Positions 1 to 9,182 of a DNA stretch of 25,837 bases are shown in pieces (positions within the stretch are counted from its first letter, which is position 1; every line of letters begins with the position of its first letter). This stretch comes from Terramyces sp. JEL0728 (lineage: Eukaryota; Chytridiomycota; Chytridiomycetes; Rhizophydiales; Terramycetaceae), in NCBI GenBank assembly GCA_027603945.1, contig JADIIU010000162.1, positions 1-25,837 on the forward strand, read 5' to 3'. The notes below the pieces were generated by a model. It was not told where the DNA came from, did not search any database, and was given only the letters and a program-made list of their open reading frames with translations. The position numbers were made by a program, and so were the translations under genes.

Positions 1-211
1 AATGCAAAAACTCGACTTTATCATTTCCAGTATCTTTCTTGATTTGTTCGATAATTGGAAGTGTTTTTTCTTGGTTTCTTGCAGCTACTACAACAGTGCA
101 GTTTAATCGAGCGAGTTCGAAACAAGTTACTTTGCCTATTCCGGATGAGCCTCCTGTTACAATTGCGACTTTTCCTGTTAAATCTTGTGTAGGTTTGTAG
201 TTGAAGACCAT
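1..211 (-). CDS. short-chain dehydrogenase/reductase, N-terminal part (cut by window edge)
   Basis: This is the first 70 codons of a classical-type SDR oxidoreductase; the rest lies beyond the left edge. It starts at the ATG at 211-209 and reads MVFNYKPTQDLTGKVAIVTG, then GSSGIG, so the Rossmann NAD(P)-binding motif TGGSSGIG is intact. The protein and DNA are very close to the start of the neighbouring SDR (276-1136); for example, the end of this fragment (NDKVEFLH) matches residue for residue. The two genes are a tandem duplication with only 64 bp between the stop of the neighbour and this ATG, so its promoter must be very short or overlap the neighbour. The substrate cannot be told. The family reduces or oxidises retinoids, steroids and other carbonyls. 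Confidence 0.85.
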   Translation of the reverse strand, partial: MVFNYKPTQDLTGKVAIVTGGSSGIGKVTCFELARLNCTVVVAARNQEKTLPIIEQIKKDTGNDKVEFLH

Positions 212-275
212 TTTGTGAAAAAATATTTCACATGCTGGTGTTTCACTGCCGCTCGGATATTTGATAAAGAGTAGT

Positions 276-1136
276 TTATTTAAGGTATTCAGCAACAAAC
301 TCTCTGGACTTTGTGTACAGTTCTTCAACTGCTGCAGCATCGTCAGCAAGAGCCGAGTATTTTACTCTCTTGCAGTCGTCAAAGTAAAATCCATTGTCTT
401 CCCTCTTGGCTTCGAGCGCACAGAATAACGTAGTCATGGCTCCTTGTTCTTCGGAAAGCATGAATATTTTAATTACCGGCTGAATGAATCCTGGTACGTT
501 TCTCCAAACATCAGTAGCAACCACGCCAGGATGCAAAGAGAATACCAGGGTGCTCTTTAGATCTTTTGCGAGTTTCTTTGTGTACATGACGTTAGCCAGC
601 TTTGAATGTCCATATGTATCCAATTTTACAGTCTTTTGGTTTGCCTCTTTCAATTTAGTAAAATCATATAGCTGCCCTTGAACGTGTATTTTTGAAGCTA
701 CGTTTACTATACGTGCGTTTGGAGTCGCTTCTAGCACCGGTCTGAGCAGTTCTGTGAATAGGAAAGGTCCTAGATGGTTGGTTCCAAAAGTCATTTCAAA
801 CCCATCTTTGGTTAAGCCGCCAGCATTTGCAACACCAGCATTGTTAATCAACAAGTCAAGTCTATCGTGTTTAGACAAGTATTCGCTGACTGCTTCAGGA
901 ACTGTCTTTAAATTATCCAACTCCAAATGCAAAAACTCGACCTTATCATTTCCAGTATCTTTCTTGATTTGTTCGATAATCGGCATTGTCTTTTCTTTAT
1001 TTCTGGCAGCAATAACCACTGTGCACTTTAATTTTGCAAGTTGGTAGCAAGTTACTTTACCGATACCGGATGAGCCTCCAGTTACAATTGCGACTTTTCC
1101 TGCCAAGTCTTTAGTTGGGTTGTATTGAAATACCAT
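276..1136 (-). CDS. short-chain dehydrogenase/reductase (retinol dehydrogenase/WWOX-like)
   Basis: A complete 286-aa SDR, probably an NAD(P)-dependent carbonyl or alcohol oxidoreductase. Visible motifs are TGGSSGIG (residues 19-26, cofactor binding), LLINNAGVAN (NNAG structural motif) and YGHSKLAN (YxxxK catalytic pair), with length and order as in the RDH/WWOX-like branch. The frame stays open upstream to 1340, but I chose the ATG at 1136. It aligns with the start of the tandem copy (MVF-Y-PT-DL-GKVAIVTGG), and a TATAAA lies about 31-36 bp upstream. The upstream reading adds a hydrophobic stretch that the copy lacks. No intron is seen. Substrate and pathway are unknown. Confidence 0.9.
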   Translation of the reverse strand: MVFQYNPTKDLAGKVAIVTGGSSGIGKVTCYQLAKLKCTVVIAARNKEKTMPIIEQIKKDTGNDKVEFLHLELDNLKTVPEAVSEYLSKHDRLDLLINNAGVANAGGLTKDGFEMTFGTNHLGPFLFTELLRPVLEATPNARIVNVASKIHVQGQLYDFTKLKEANQKTVKLDTYGHSKLANVMYTKKLAKDLKSTLVFSLHPGVVATDVWRNVPGFIQPVIKIFMLSEEQGAMTTLFCALEAKREDNGFYFDDCKRVKYSALADDAAAVEELYTKSREFVAEYLK

Positions 1137-1558
1137 TGGAGAATTGCGTTTTCCAGCGCACCTTGATTTATAAGCTATTCTTGCCGGCCCGTTCTTTGCA
1201 TCAAATAATCGGCCGATCGGAAGTAGAAATACGACAAAAAGTACTTTTGAATATTGCATTTCAAATTGTAATTTGGTTGATAATTCCATTTCAAGTTCCT
1301 CAACAATTAACAAAGTGGACAAACTGAAAATTATAATCAAGGAAGCTTATGAAAGATTTGAAAGGCAATGACTAAGCGGTTTCTGGTGTAACAAGATACT
1401 GAAACTCAAGAGGAATGTGTTTGTTGCTGAAAGAGTTCAAGCGCTGGAGAAACAGTTTCCAGAGAAATGTCTACTGGTGGAGCCTTTCCTTTGCTAACAA
1501 ATCCCTATAAAATAATTACGCTACAATAGACATAAAATCGTGTTAATTTAACTTTTAT
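1137..1558. other. spacer between SDR promoter side and 3' end of capping-like gene
   Basis: No gene is recognised in these 422 bp. The SDR frame continues open through about half of it but from a non-ATG codon, and the product has no family match that I can see. It should hold the promoter of the SDR and the 3' UTR of the capping-like gene. Confidence 0.5.
1167..1172 (-). promoter_or_regulatory. TATA box-like TATAAA of the SDR gene
   Basis: TATAAA read on the minus strand, 31-36 bp before the chosen ATG at 1136. It supports that start over the longer upstream frame. Evidence is by motif only. Confidence 0.4.
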
Positions 1559-3333
1559 TTAATTCAGTATTAAATCTAACCACGAATCTTTCTTTTTCTG
1601 TACAGGTGGAGTCTCTTTCGGCGGAGTTGGTTCTTTTTTATACGGTATCTTTTCAATCCTCTCGTATCGTTCTTGACATAAATCAGATAGTGGCGACTCG
1701 CTATCGTAGTCTTCGTTTGTCTTGACCGATATTTGCATAGTTGGTGGTGGTGGGGGTATATAATTGCTTTCAATTTTTGTGATTTGTTTAGAAGCAACAT
1801 CTGATAGTTTGATTTCTGGTTCCTGTTGTTAGAAAATTGCACCTTTGGATCTACAGTAACTGGCACACTTTGAGTTACTACTGTTTGAGGTGATACACCA
1901 GAGCCAAATTCAATCTCTTCTTCCTCTCCTTCTGAGCTAAATCTATCTTGCTGTTCTGGTAAAACTATCCCCCCTGATATTTCCTCTTCCTCCTCCTCTT
2001 CTTCCTCTCCATCTTCTATTTCATTCAAATTCGTATTCATTGGTTCAATCTTTTCTAGTTTCGTGTCTGTTACTCCAGTCTTTGGCTTCTTTGCTGTTGG
2101 CGAGGTCGGTGCCGTATTTTCATCAACTTGGCTGATTAATCGTTTTTCAGGCGGTATTGGATTTGAATTTCGTCTTTCGCGCATTTTCCACATTGTCCTC
2201 ATTGTTTCAACGTGCTCCTCCAGCTACATTAATTTAAAGTACTGTTTCAAGTCTAACAGGGTTAATAATACTGTTCCAGCACCCCCGTATTCTCTTTTCA
2301 TCGTCTGCCATTTGTTTATCAGGTCTGTGTTAGCTAATAGTACCGAAACCTACAAAATCGCCATCCGCCTTTCCTTCGTTGACCTGCATATCCATTTTCG
2401 TATAAATATGTTTCCCAGTCTTTATCAAACCGGCAATCGACGATTTTTCCATCAGGTGGATTCATCTTCCATTCGTGTAATAATTCGGCTTCAGGGGTGA
2501 AATCGTCAAAGTATTTATGCAATTGCCGATCAGCGATAAATAGTTGATAATGTGCTTTACGTTCCTTATCCCATAGGATTTGTATTTTAAATGTAAACCA
2601 GTGCAGCTCTGGCGGCGACCAATAGAATAGTTTAGGATTATTTGGATTGCGCTGCGGGACATATGGCACCCGAACCGGTGTAAATATGAGTCCTTTAGGT
2701 GTCTTTTGGTTCTGTAATATTATATGAAGACCGTAGCTCCGTTCCTGCTTTTTCATGTCTACCTTAAATGCTTGCTTTTGAATATTAGGTAATAGTATAT
2801 GATGCGGTTTGATAATATCCTGCTGAAGAATCTACATTAAATCCGTCTACCCCCAGCCGTGTGCTAAAAGATCTCTGCGCTACAGATACACCATCTATGG
2901 CAATCAAATCAAATGCTGTAAAAGTGAAAACGACCTGCATCAGTATAAATTACTCCTTCTTCTGTTTCTTCCGCATTTATTTCCCCGTCAATTAATGTAT
3001 CATTGTGAAATAACTGGCTATTATTCGGTATAGGGAATAGCATTTGGTTGTATAAAAGTATATTTTCACTGGTGAATAGAAAGGTTGCTGGACCTTGAGG
3101 CGTTACTTCTAGGAATAAAAAAGAGCGAAGTCCAGTTCCTCTATCTGACACAAAGTAGTCATTATTGTCTATCACTGTAAGATGGGACTCTAGAAGTGAA
3201 GTAGGTTCTGCGCCTGAAAACCTGTAATTAAGTATGTGTACCACTCGGACTTTGCTGACAACAGATTCTTTATCTTGTTTCGGATTATCTCAACGTATCT
3301 GGGTTCAACTGGTTGTCCTATTGCCATTTTCAT
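1559..3333 (-). CDS. mRNA-capping guanylyltransferase-like protein with lost catalytic residues
   Basis: Seven exons: 3333-3242, 3221-2935, 2915-2851, 2831-2344, 2324-2243, 2223-1843, 1822-1559. The six introns are 19-20 nt, and the spliced frame encodes 552 aa. The match to fungal Ceg1-type guanylyltransferases runs end to end: GQPV near the start, HNDTLIDGEIN (motif III, 103-113), FDLIAIDG (128-135), RLGILQQDIIKPHH across the third intron, MKKQERSYGL, GLIFTPVRVPYVP, PDGKIVDCRFDKDWE and WRFCRFRPDK (OB fold, motif VI). Normal enzymes transfer GMP to 5' diphosphate RNA ends through a lysine in KxDG. Here that motif reads RGTG (Arg58 for Lys, Thr60 for Asp), motif IV has Lys194 where an acidic residue is expected, and motif V LLKWKP reads LFYWSP. 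GMP transfer is therefore unlikely. A tail of about 210 aa follows, with an acidic Glu run and a Pro/Lys-rich end. The family call is strong; pseudoenzyme status is inferred. Confidence 0.88.
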
Positions 3334-3639
3334 TTTTTCGAGATTTCGTTCAAAAAATTCGAGTATGATTTACGAGATGGTAAAACGAGAAGAGATATAT
3401 TAGAGTTATTTGCTCTTTATAGTAGTAGCTTTACAAGTAATTTAACTCGATTTTGAAGGCTAAAGTTGAACAGCTTGAATTACACAATCATATCGTCTGA
3501 TATACGTGCAGAATCCAGCCAATTCCACTGGGTAGTAATAAATAGATGGCAGCTGGCTTTTCTACCACGCTTTGATAAAGAACTGGAACATTTGAGATCG
3601 CACTTGAATAAAATTTTTGCAAAAAAATTATAGATACCA
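3334..3639. other. divergent promoter region
   Basis: A 306-bp gap between the starts of the capping-like gene (minus) and the PPR gene (plus), so it must carry both promoters. It is AT-rich. I see no clear motif or additional gene; the open minus-strand frame over 3480-3707 overlaps the PPR start and looks like chance. Confidence 0.55.
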
Positions 3640-6069
3640 ATGAGCTGCCTGTGTATACTAAAGCATAATAGATCGTTATTTCGGATATACCAACGCCGAC
3701 TACTCACTTCTCACTCGGTGCAGCAACCTCAAGACAAATTACAATATCTTCCAGCGGATAATTTACAAATATTTATGGAGACAATTAAAGAATATCCATT
3801 TAGCTTCAAAAAGGGTTCGCCGATACATACACAATTCAAAGCATTAAAACGGCAGAAACTGCCGGATCATGTCTACATTTCAAAGTTATATTTGCTGGAG
3901 AATGAGGTTGACACTGCATTTGAAATGTTCAAGCGACTGACTACTATAAAAAAGTTTCGCGGAGTGCTGGGCAGTCAGGAGCACTATCTTGCACTGAAAA
4001 GTGGGTCGCAGGATTCATTTGAAGTGGATGTAGTCAAGGAAAAAAAGAGGATCAAGCAGATACATGAGCTGCATAAACTCTTTGCCGATACAGATAAAGC
4101 ATCTACCTTTGAATACCACTTGGTCACGTTACAACTCCAAGGATACAAATTATCTCTAAAGGAGTTGATTGATATTTATAGCCGGCATAGAGACCATTCA
4201 AGGCAAATGTTTTTCGGTATTTTGCATGTGCTGCGGAATGACTCTTCAATTGTGCTTCAGTTTATAGAGCACTGTGAAATGGATGGACTGGTTTTTGACA
4301 CAAATATTTATACTGCGATTATGAAAGTGCTGGTGGACGACTATCCGTACTTGTCTATACAATACTTTGACAGGATCCAGCAACCGGATGTCATTAGTGT
4401 AGCCGTGTTGATCAAGGCTTGGAGTAACCTGGGAAATCCCGAAAAAGGATTTGAAATAATCAAGGAGTTTGAAAAGACTCATCCTCCTTTGCTGATGATT
4501 GTAATATTCTACTAATAGTAGTACACTGCACTGTTAAGTGGTTTTGCTGGTGGGGTCAACCGCTACGATTTGGAATCCATCTTTAATTTGATGCTTGAGA
4601 AAGGCTTGATACCTGATATGGCTGTGTATAATGTAATGATTAGGGGGTATTGCAAGCGAAATGATTCGCAAAACATTCTAAAGTATGTCTTGCAAGCAGA
4701 AAAGTACTATCGACCAGACAAGTACTTGTATGCTACTCTAACTCCATTTGTTTCGGCATTGCCTTCGTCGTCTGTATTGTATAGATGGTATGTTGACCGA
4801 TTTCAGAGGCATCCTTCTTTATCCAAGTTCCACTACGACGAATTTCCAGAAATATTGGGTGAAAAGTTCAAGAATCAAATGAAGCGTCCATTTAGACTCA
4901 AAGGAATGCTCTACCTTGTCCATCGGTATCTTCCTCGACAAAAATTGCCGTATAAATTCTTGTTGAAAGCTACACTAAAAAGACCTCAATTTGCGATGGT
5001 TCTTAATCGCTACAGGAAACACTTTAAATTAGATGCAGATATCTATTCTTTGTTGATATTACAATGTTATGGAAAACGACCTAACCAAGAGCGGGCTTGG
5101 AATTTATTTACCGAAATGAAAAAGGACAAGATTATTCCAACGCCTTTGGTATACAGAAACCTGCTGCTCGTTTGTCGTAAATCGAATGATGTAAAAGGCT
5201 GCAGCAATATTATTGATGAAATAATAGAACAGAATGTTATTATGGAAAAAGGGATGGTGGTAAACATAATGGACATGCTGCTTCGAAACCAAACAAATCA
5301 GGCTACGCTATGGCAAGTAGTGAAAAAGAGAACATTGACACCATCACAATCTTCAAAATTTGACGCATCTTTTCCGAGAATGAATGCTGTAGAACAAAAG
5401 TCAATTACAAATCCGCCTTTGGTTAGTTTAATTGACAGTGCAGTTAAATTTGTCGAATACCAACAGAAGATTCAATTAAAACTAATACCAATTCCTGGAA
5501 AGCAGATTAATAGGTTGATTCGCAATGTACTAGTGCTGGACAACCCATCGCAATACCTTGAAAAGGTTTACAGGTGGATTAAGGGGGCTAACGATGGTCA
5601 ACTTGAGTTGGCATTCAAACATCAATTAATGAAGTCTCATTTATGGGATTTGGCGAATGCATATGTTGACGTTGAACTTAAAAAGAAGCATGTCATTGAA
5701 CTTGCGCAAAATAGAGAAGTATCTCAGTTATATACAGTGTTTAAGCTGTCGCCTGAACCAGAAATAACTTCGTTGATTATAGAGCAGTTGGGAGTGTACA
5801 TTAAAGACGAAAAGCTCACCAGATTAGTATACCAAGAAGCAGTAAAATCAAGTGATATAGTTTGGAGTTATATTCGTAGTCTCGTTTGGTGGGGATACCT
5901 TGAAGACGCCGTCCAAGTATCGACAGTCGGGTTGCAAGTCGACGACAAGACTGTACCGGTCAAGCTTGGCAGATGGTTGAAGTTGAAAGGCCTAGCGGAT
6001 TTGCAAATGAAACTTGTTGGGTATTGGAATGAACATAGACCGGATTGGAAAGTAGAACAAGAAATTTAA
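3640..6069 (+). CDS. pentatricopeptide-repeat protein, probably mitochondrial
   Basis: Two exons, 3640-4500 and 4522-6069, encode 802 aa. The 21-nt intron (4501-4521) contains an in-frame TAA, which is why the unspliced frame appears to stop at 4515. Splicing restores a consensus PPR across the junction: IYTALLSGFAGGVNRYDLES then IFNLMLEKGLIPDMAVYNVM. Further repeat-like helices follow, such as IYSLLILQCYGKRPNQERAW and LFTEMKKDKIIPTPLVYRNL. The N-terminus (MSCLCILKHNRSLFRIYQRR) is basic with no acidic residues, as in a mitochondrial presequence. PPR proteins bind organellar RNA and act in its processing, stability or translation; the RNA target cannot be read from this sequence. It is divergently transcribed from the capping-like gene. 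Confidence 0.88.
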
Positions 6070-6689
6070 TATAATTTCACAAGTTTGGTGACATGTGTAA
6101 CGGGCAATTATAACCTCAATACAATTTCTAATAGAATGTTTCTTTGACACTACTTTAAAATTCGTACTCTGCGATACCAGTCGGCAATGGTATAGCACAA
6201 TTCTGGGCAAGTACGCCGAAAACAAACCCATAGTGGTGTTATTGGATAGTTAACTTCACTCGCCCAACAAAAATCTTTTTTTGATTAGTAGATGCAAAGT
6301 CAAATGGAGAGGGATGACATCATAAGTGATAATTCTTATTCGACTTTTTCACTTTGAAATATTTAATCTCTGGCCAGAGTTTTGAAGAATTTAAAGGATC
6401 ACCGTCAATCAAGATTCTCTGGCAAGAAACTTGATTTTCGGTAATCACACAAAATTATCTTTCAGACTACACTTTCGTTTACTGACAAGCGGTTTGCTGC
6501 TCTAAAAATGTCCCAATCAGGATAATTTTTTCTTGGCGATGCCTGTTTCCAATCCGGCCAATCAATGCATTAGCCGACGAAAAGTTTGATACACAAGATT
6601 CAGCATTTTTCCCACTTCATAATCACAGATATATAGCAGCTTGATCTTAATTACTATAAAACTGAAATAATAATATTCTATCGCTAATA
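6070..6689. other. spacer upstream of first velvet gene
   Basis: No gene is recognised. It contains the ATGACATCAT element (6314-6323) and a 15-mer AAATATTTAATCTCT (6357-6371), both of which recur upstream of the second velvet gene, so part of this stretch is probably a duplicated promoter. A CCGGCCAATCAA motif lies near 6556. Confidence 0.5.
6314..6323 (+). promoter_or_regulatory. ATGACATCAT element, velvet gene 1
   Basis: The 10-mer ATGACATCAT lies 376 bp before the ATG of velvet gene 1. Identical 10-mers lie 456 bp before the expected start of gene 2 and 405 bp before gene 3. The core TGACATCA is one base from the CRE palindrome TGACGTCA bound by bZIP proteins. A regulatory role is inferred from recurrence only. 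Confidence 0.4.
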
Positions 6690-7277
6690 ATGTATCATTG
6701 CAACCCGAGTAAAAAATGCAAATTGATTGTTCGACAATCACCCTTCAAAGGCAGAGAAGCTGGACTAAAACAACCATATTTACAAACGCACTTGTAAAAA
6801 CAATTAATCTAGGTTTCCAGCTCTAATCCTGCAGGTGGAATTTGACGAAGCACAAACCCCAGAGCAGGTAATACCGATTCTGATGCAGTTAAACTCAATG
6901 AAACTAGTATGCAGCGTTATTCTGAATGATTCCGAAAGCTCCATGAACCTAACGACTCTAAAGAATTCATATTACAGCAAAAACCCATTCACATGCAACC
7001 TTACTGGTGATTTAACGACCGCCGGAGCTGTCCTAGAGGATCCTGAAGACAAGAAACAAAAATTATTCTTTATATTTAATGATCTGAACATCAAAGTCGT
7101 CGGTGAATACATTTTTCACTGTATAGTCCTTAATTTACAAGAGTAATCTGGTCTTAATGTAGCGCTTCACAGTTAATGACTGTTCAGTCAAAGTCTTTTA
7201 GTGTTCTCCTGCGTTCTCATTTTGTAAAATCCACCATCAAGACTTCCTTGTCGCAGTATTTGGAGAGTCAGTTATAA
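6690..7277 (+). CDS. small velvet-domain protein, array copy 1
   Basis: Exons 6690-6793, 6813-6867, 6889-7142 and 7163-7277 join to 175 aa; introns are 19, 21 and 20 nt. Velvet proteins are fungal DNA-binding regulators of development and secondary metabolism with an NF-kappaB-like fold. Family landmarks in order are LIVRQSPFKGREAGLKQP (velvet start, RQxP), FPALILQVEF (equivalent of PPPIVQLEV), YYSKNPFTCNLTGDLTTAGA, VLEDPEDKKQKLFFIFNDLN, IKVVGEYIFHC (equivalent of sVRTEGxYrLkF) and KSTIKTSLSQYLESQL (equivalent of eSTxLsrxLaxQG). The protein is little more than the domain. It has no long linker, PEST or clear nuclear signal, unlike VeA/VelB/VosA. The middle intron is 3n and stopless, so an unspliced form would add seven residues (VIPILMQ). 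The family is clear although divergent; the regulon and partners are unknown. Confidence 0.85.
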
Positions 7278-8380
7278 TTATTCAATATTCATCTCTATTC
7301 GTTCTTTTTCGTATTCGTCTTGAATCTAAAGCGTCGATTATTGCTGGTTGAATTCATGAACTATGAATTGGGGCTGGGTTGCAAAAATCACCAACTACAA
7401 ACCTGTTTCATCGCGCTGAGGATTGTTCATTCCTTGCACTTTTATGGATGTCTTTACAATTTGGCATGGGACAGCGATTTTTCGAATTATATTTCCAACA
7501 TCAGGTTTGGCGTTGCTAGCAAACCGGGATAGCACTGCGAAATTACGCTGACAAAGCCTCAACAGTCGATTTGCAGGCTGAAGCCGTTGTTAATTCGTTC
7601 AAATGTATCAAGTGTATATTTTTGTGGAAAAGATACAAAAGGAAAACGGTAGCCAATCAGGTTATTGAATGGTGCCTCAAAAACGAAAGCGGGTAATGGA
7701 ATCCACCATCTCTTTTTTTCTTTGTAAAAAAGCTTGGAGCGTTTAAAAGGTGGAAATCCACCATTAGAAGTTGGAAGCTACTGGTGGGATTGAACCTCCG
7801 ACTGTAGGCTGCTCGATCTGGTGAAAGCTGGACCACCATCCCCACAAAAATCATTGCATAGCAGATAATTAGGTATTAATTAGCTTTATTTTATCACAAC
7901 GTTAGAACTGTCAAATATGGATATATGACATCATTTCTTTCTTTGAAAAATTACTTTTAAAAATTCTATACGAAAGCGTTAAAATATTTAATCTCTATTA
8001 AATTTGAATCATCGAATTGGATAGAATTTAAATAAATTATATTTATCTGCCACTGATCTAGCGTTTTATTCTGTATATCGGGATCAGATATTCTAAATGC
8101 CGCGATAACGTTGCAGAAAATCAAGTAATTTAGCTACTACAATAGCTACCGAGACTCTTTCGTTAATTTAATTCACAGATGCTAATAGATATGCATGTGC
8201 TATATTTAGTAACACAGGGAAATTCCGCCAATGAATTCATTCACCGCAAATAGGGACACAAGAATTAAATATACTGGTATGGAAATTTTTGGAAAAAGAA
8301 AGAAAAAGATTAGTATATATATCGTCATTTGAAATGTCCACAGACGCTTGGTAGGTTTCGTACTAAAAATTCGCAAAGCT
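7278..8380. other. long spacer between velvet genes 1 and 2
   Basis: About 1.1 kb without a recognisable gene. It holds the second ATGACATCAT element (7925-7934) and the AAATATTTAATCTCT 15-mer (7982-7996). Around 7650-7850 there is a GGTGG/CCACC-rich patch with a hairpin (GGTGGAAATCCACC, 7749-7762) and, on the minus strand, sequences resembling RNA polymerase III A and B boxes but no tRNA cloverleaf. The open frame at 7320-7532 does not start with ATG and matches nothing I know. Confidence 0.5.
7925..7934 (+). promoter_or_regulatory. ATGACATCAT element, velvet gene 2
   Basis: Second copy of the shared 10-mer, followed by TTCTTTC much as at gene 3 (TTCTTGC). It sits 57 bp before the shared 15-mer; at gene 1 the equivalent distance is 43 bp. 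Confidence 0.4.
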
Positions 8381-8952
8381 AAACCCACAGAATATTCTAC
8401 TATTATCCGGCAATCCCCCTTCAAAGGAAGAGAAGCTGGTTTAAAGCAGCCATATCTAAAATCACATCTGTACCAGAGTGCTAATTTAGGTTCCCACCTC
8501 TGATTGTCGAGGTAGAATTTACCAGACCATTGTCAAAAGAGCAGGTAATACTTTGGTAACTATAAGCTATGTGCTTATAGGATTACATGTACAGTTAGCT
8601 TGAAAGATGCTGTAAATCATTGTGATATGACCACCCTAGCGAACGAATACTACAGCAGATACCCACATACGCCGAATTTAACCGGTAATCTAACAGCCAT
8701 TGGACAAGTACTGGTGGATCCAAACGATAAAAAGCCGAAACTGTTCTTTCTTTTTGATGATCTCGATATAAAGGTGATTGGCGATTACATATTTTGTTGT
8801 TCTATCGTGAATATGACAGAGTAAGTGTTTCTAATGGTAGCTTTTCTATGTTTGAAGTGCTTAGCAAGCCTTTCAAGATTTCCCTGAGGTCAAATTTTGT
8901 AAAGTCGACAATAAAGACACCACTGTGGTTGCATCTGGAAGGCCAGTTGTAA
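8381..8952 (+). CDS. small velvet-domain protein, array copy 2, no start codon found
   Basis: Exons (8381)-8469, 8490-8544, 8567-8820 and 8841-8952; introns are 20, 22 and 20 nt at the same positions as in the other copies. The reading gives IIRQSPFKGREAGLKQPYLK, FPPLIVEVEF, YYSRYPHTPNLTGNLTAIGQ, VLVDPNDKKPKLFFLFDDLD, IKVIGDYIFCC and KSTIKTPLWLHLEGQL, a good velvet domain. Exons 2 and 3 have the same lengths (55 and 254 nt) as in the three sister genes. The start is odd. Where genes 3 and 4 have ATG (8 codons before the I/IRQ motif) this copy has AAA at 8381, and no in-frame ATG exists back to the TGA at 8330. Either a further upstream exon or non-ATG start is used, or the gene has lost its start and is an early pseudogene. 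The left coordinate is set by alignment. Confidence 0.7.
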
Positions 8953-9182
8953 AAGAAAAAATACAGTTTTATTGAATTAGCTAATAAACTTTAAAGTGCA
9001 GAATTTCATTTTTGTTTTAAATATCACCAACTGTGGCCAACAGCAAAGCAAGCGCTCTGGTACCAGCAGTGTAATACCAGTTAATTTGTTTGGATTACAC
9101 GGATATTTATCCGCTCATTCCATTAGACTAACACATCGGAATTGATTCAAAGTTTCCTACTATCATAATTTGAATTCTAGAT

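Noticed and set aside
1137..1340. N-terminal extension of the SDR with a hydrophobic stretch
   Set aside because: The open frame begins at a non-ATG codon, the tandem copy lacks it, and a TATA box lies inside it.
1559..3333. Capping-like region read as several frameshifted fragments of a pseudogene
   Set aside because: Six 19-20 nt introns join all fragments exactly at the places where homology requires it; random decay would not leave GT/AG ends and branch motifs at each break.
4501..4521. Apparent stop codon breaking the PPR gene into two pieces (a possible pseudogene or two genes)
   Set aside because: Removal of a 21-nt GT...AG segment joins the pieces in frame and completes a consensus PPR repeat.
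7790..7850. tRNA gene on the minus strand
   Set aside because: A B-box-like GGTTCAATCC and a weak A box are present, but acceptor, D and anticodon stems do not pair and the T stem has a mismatch.
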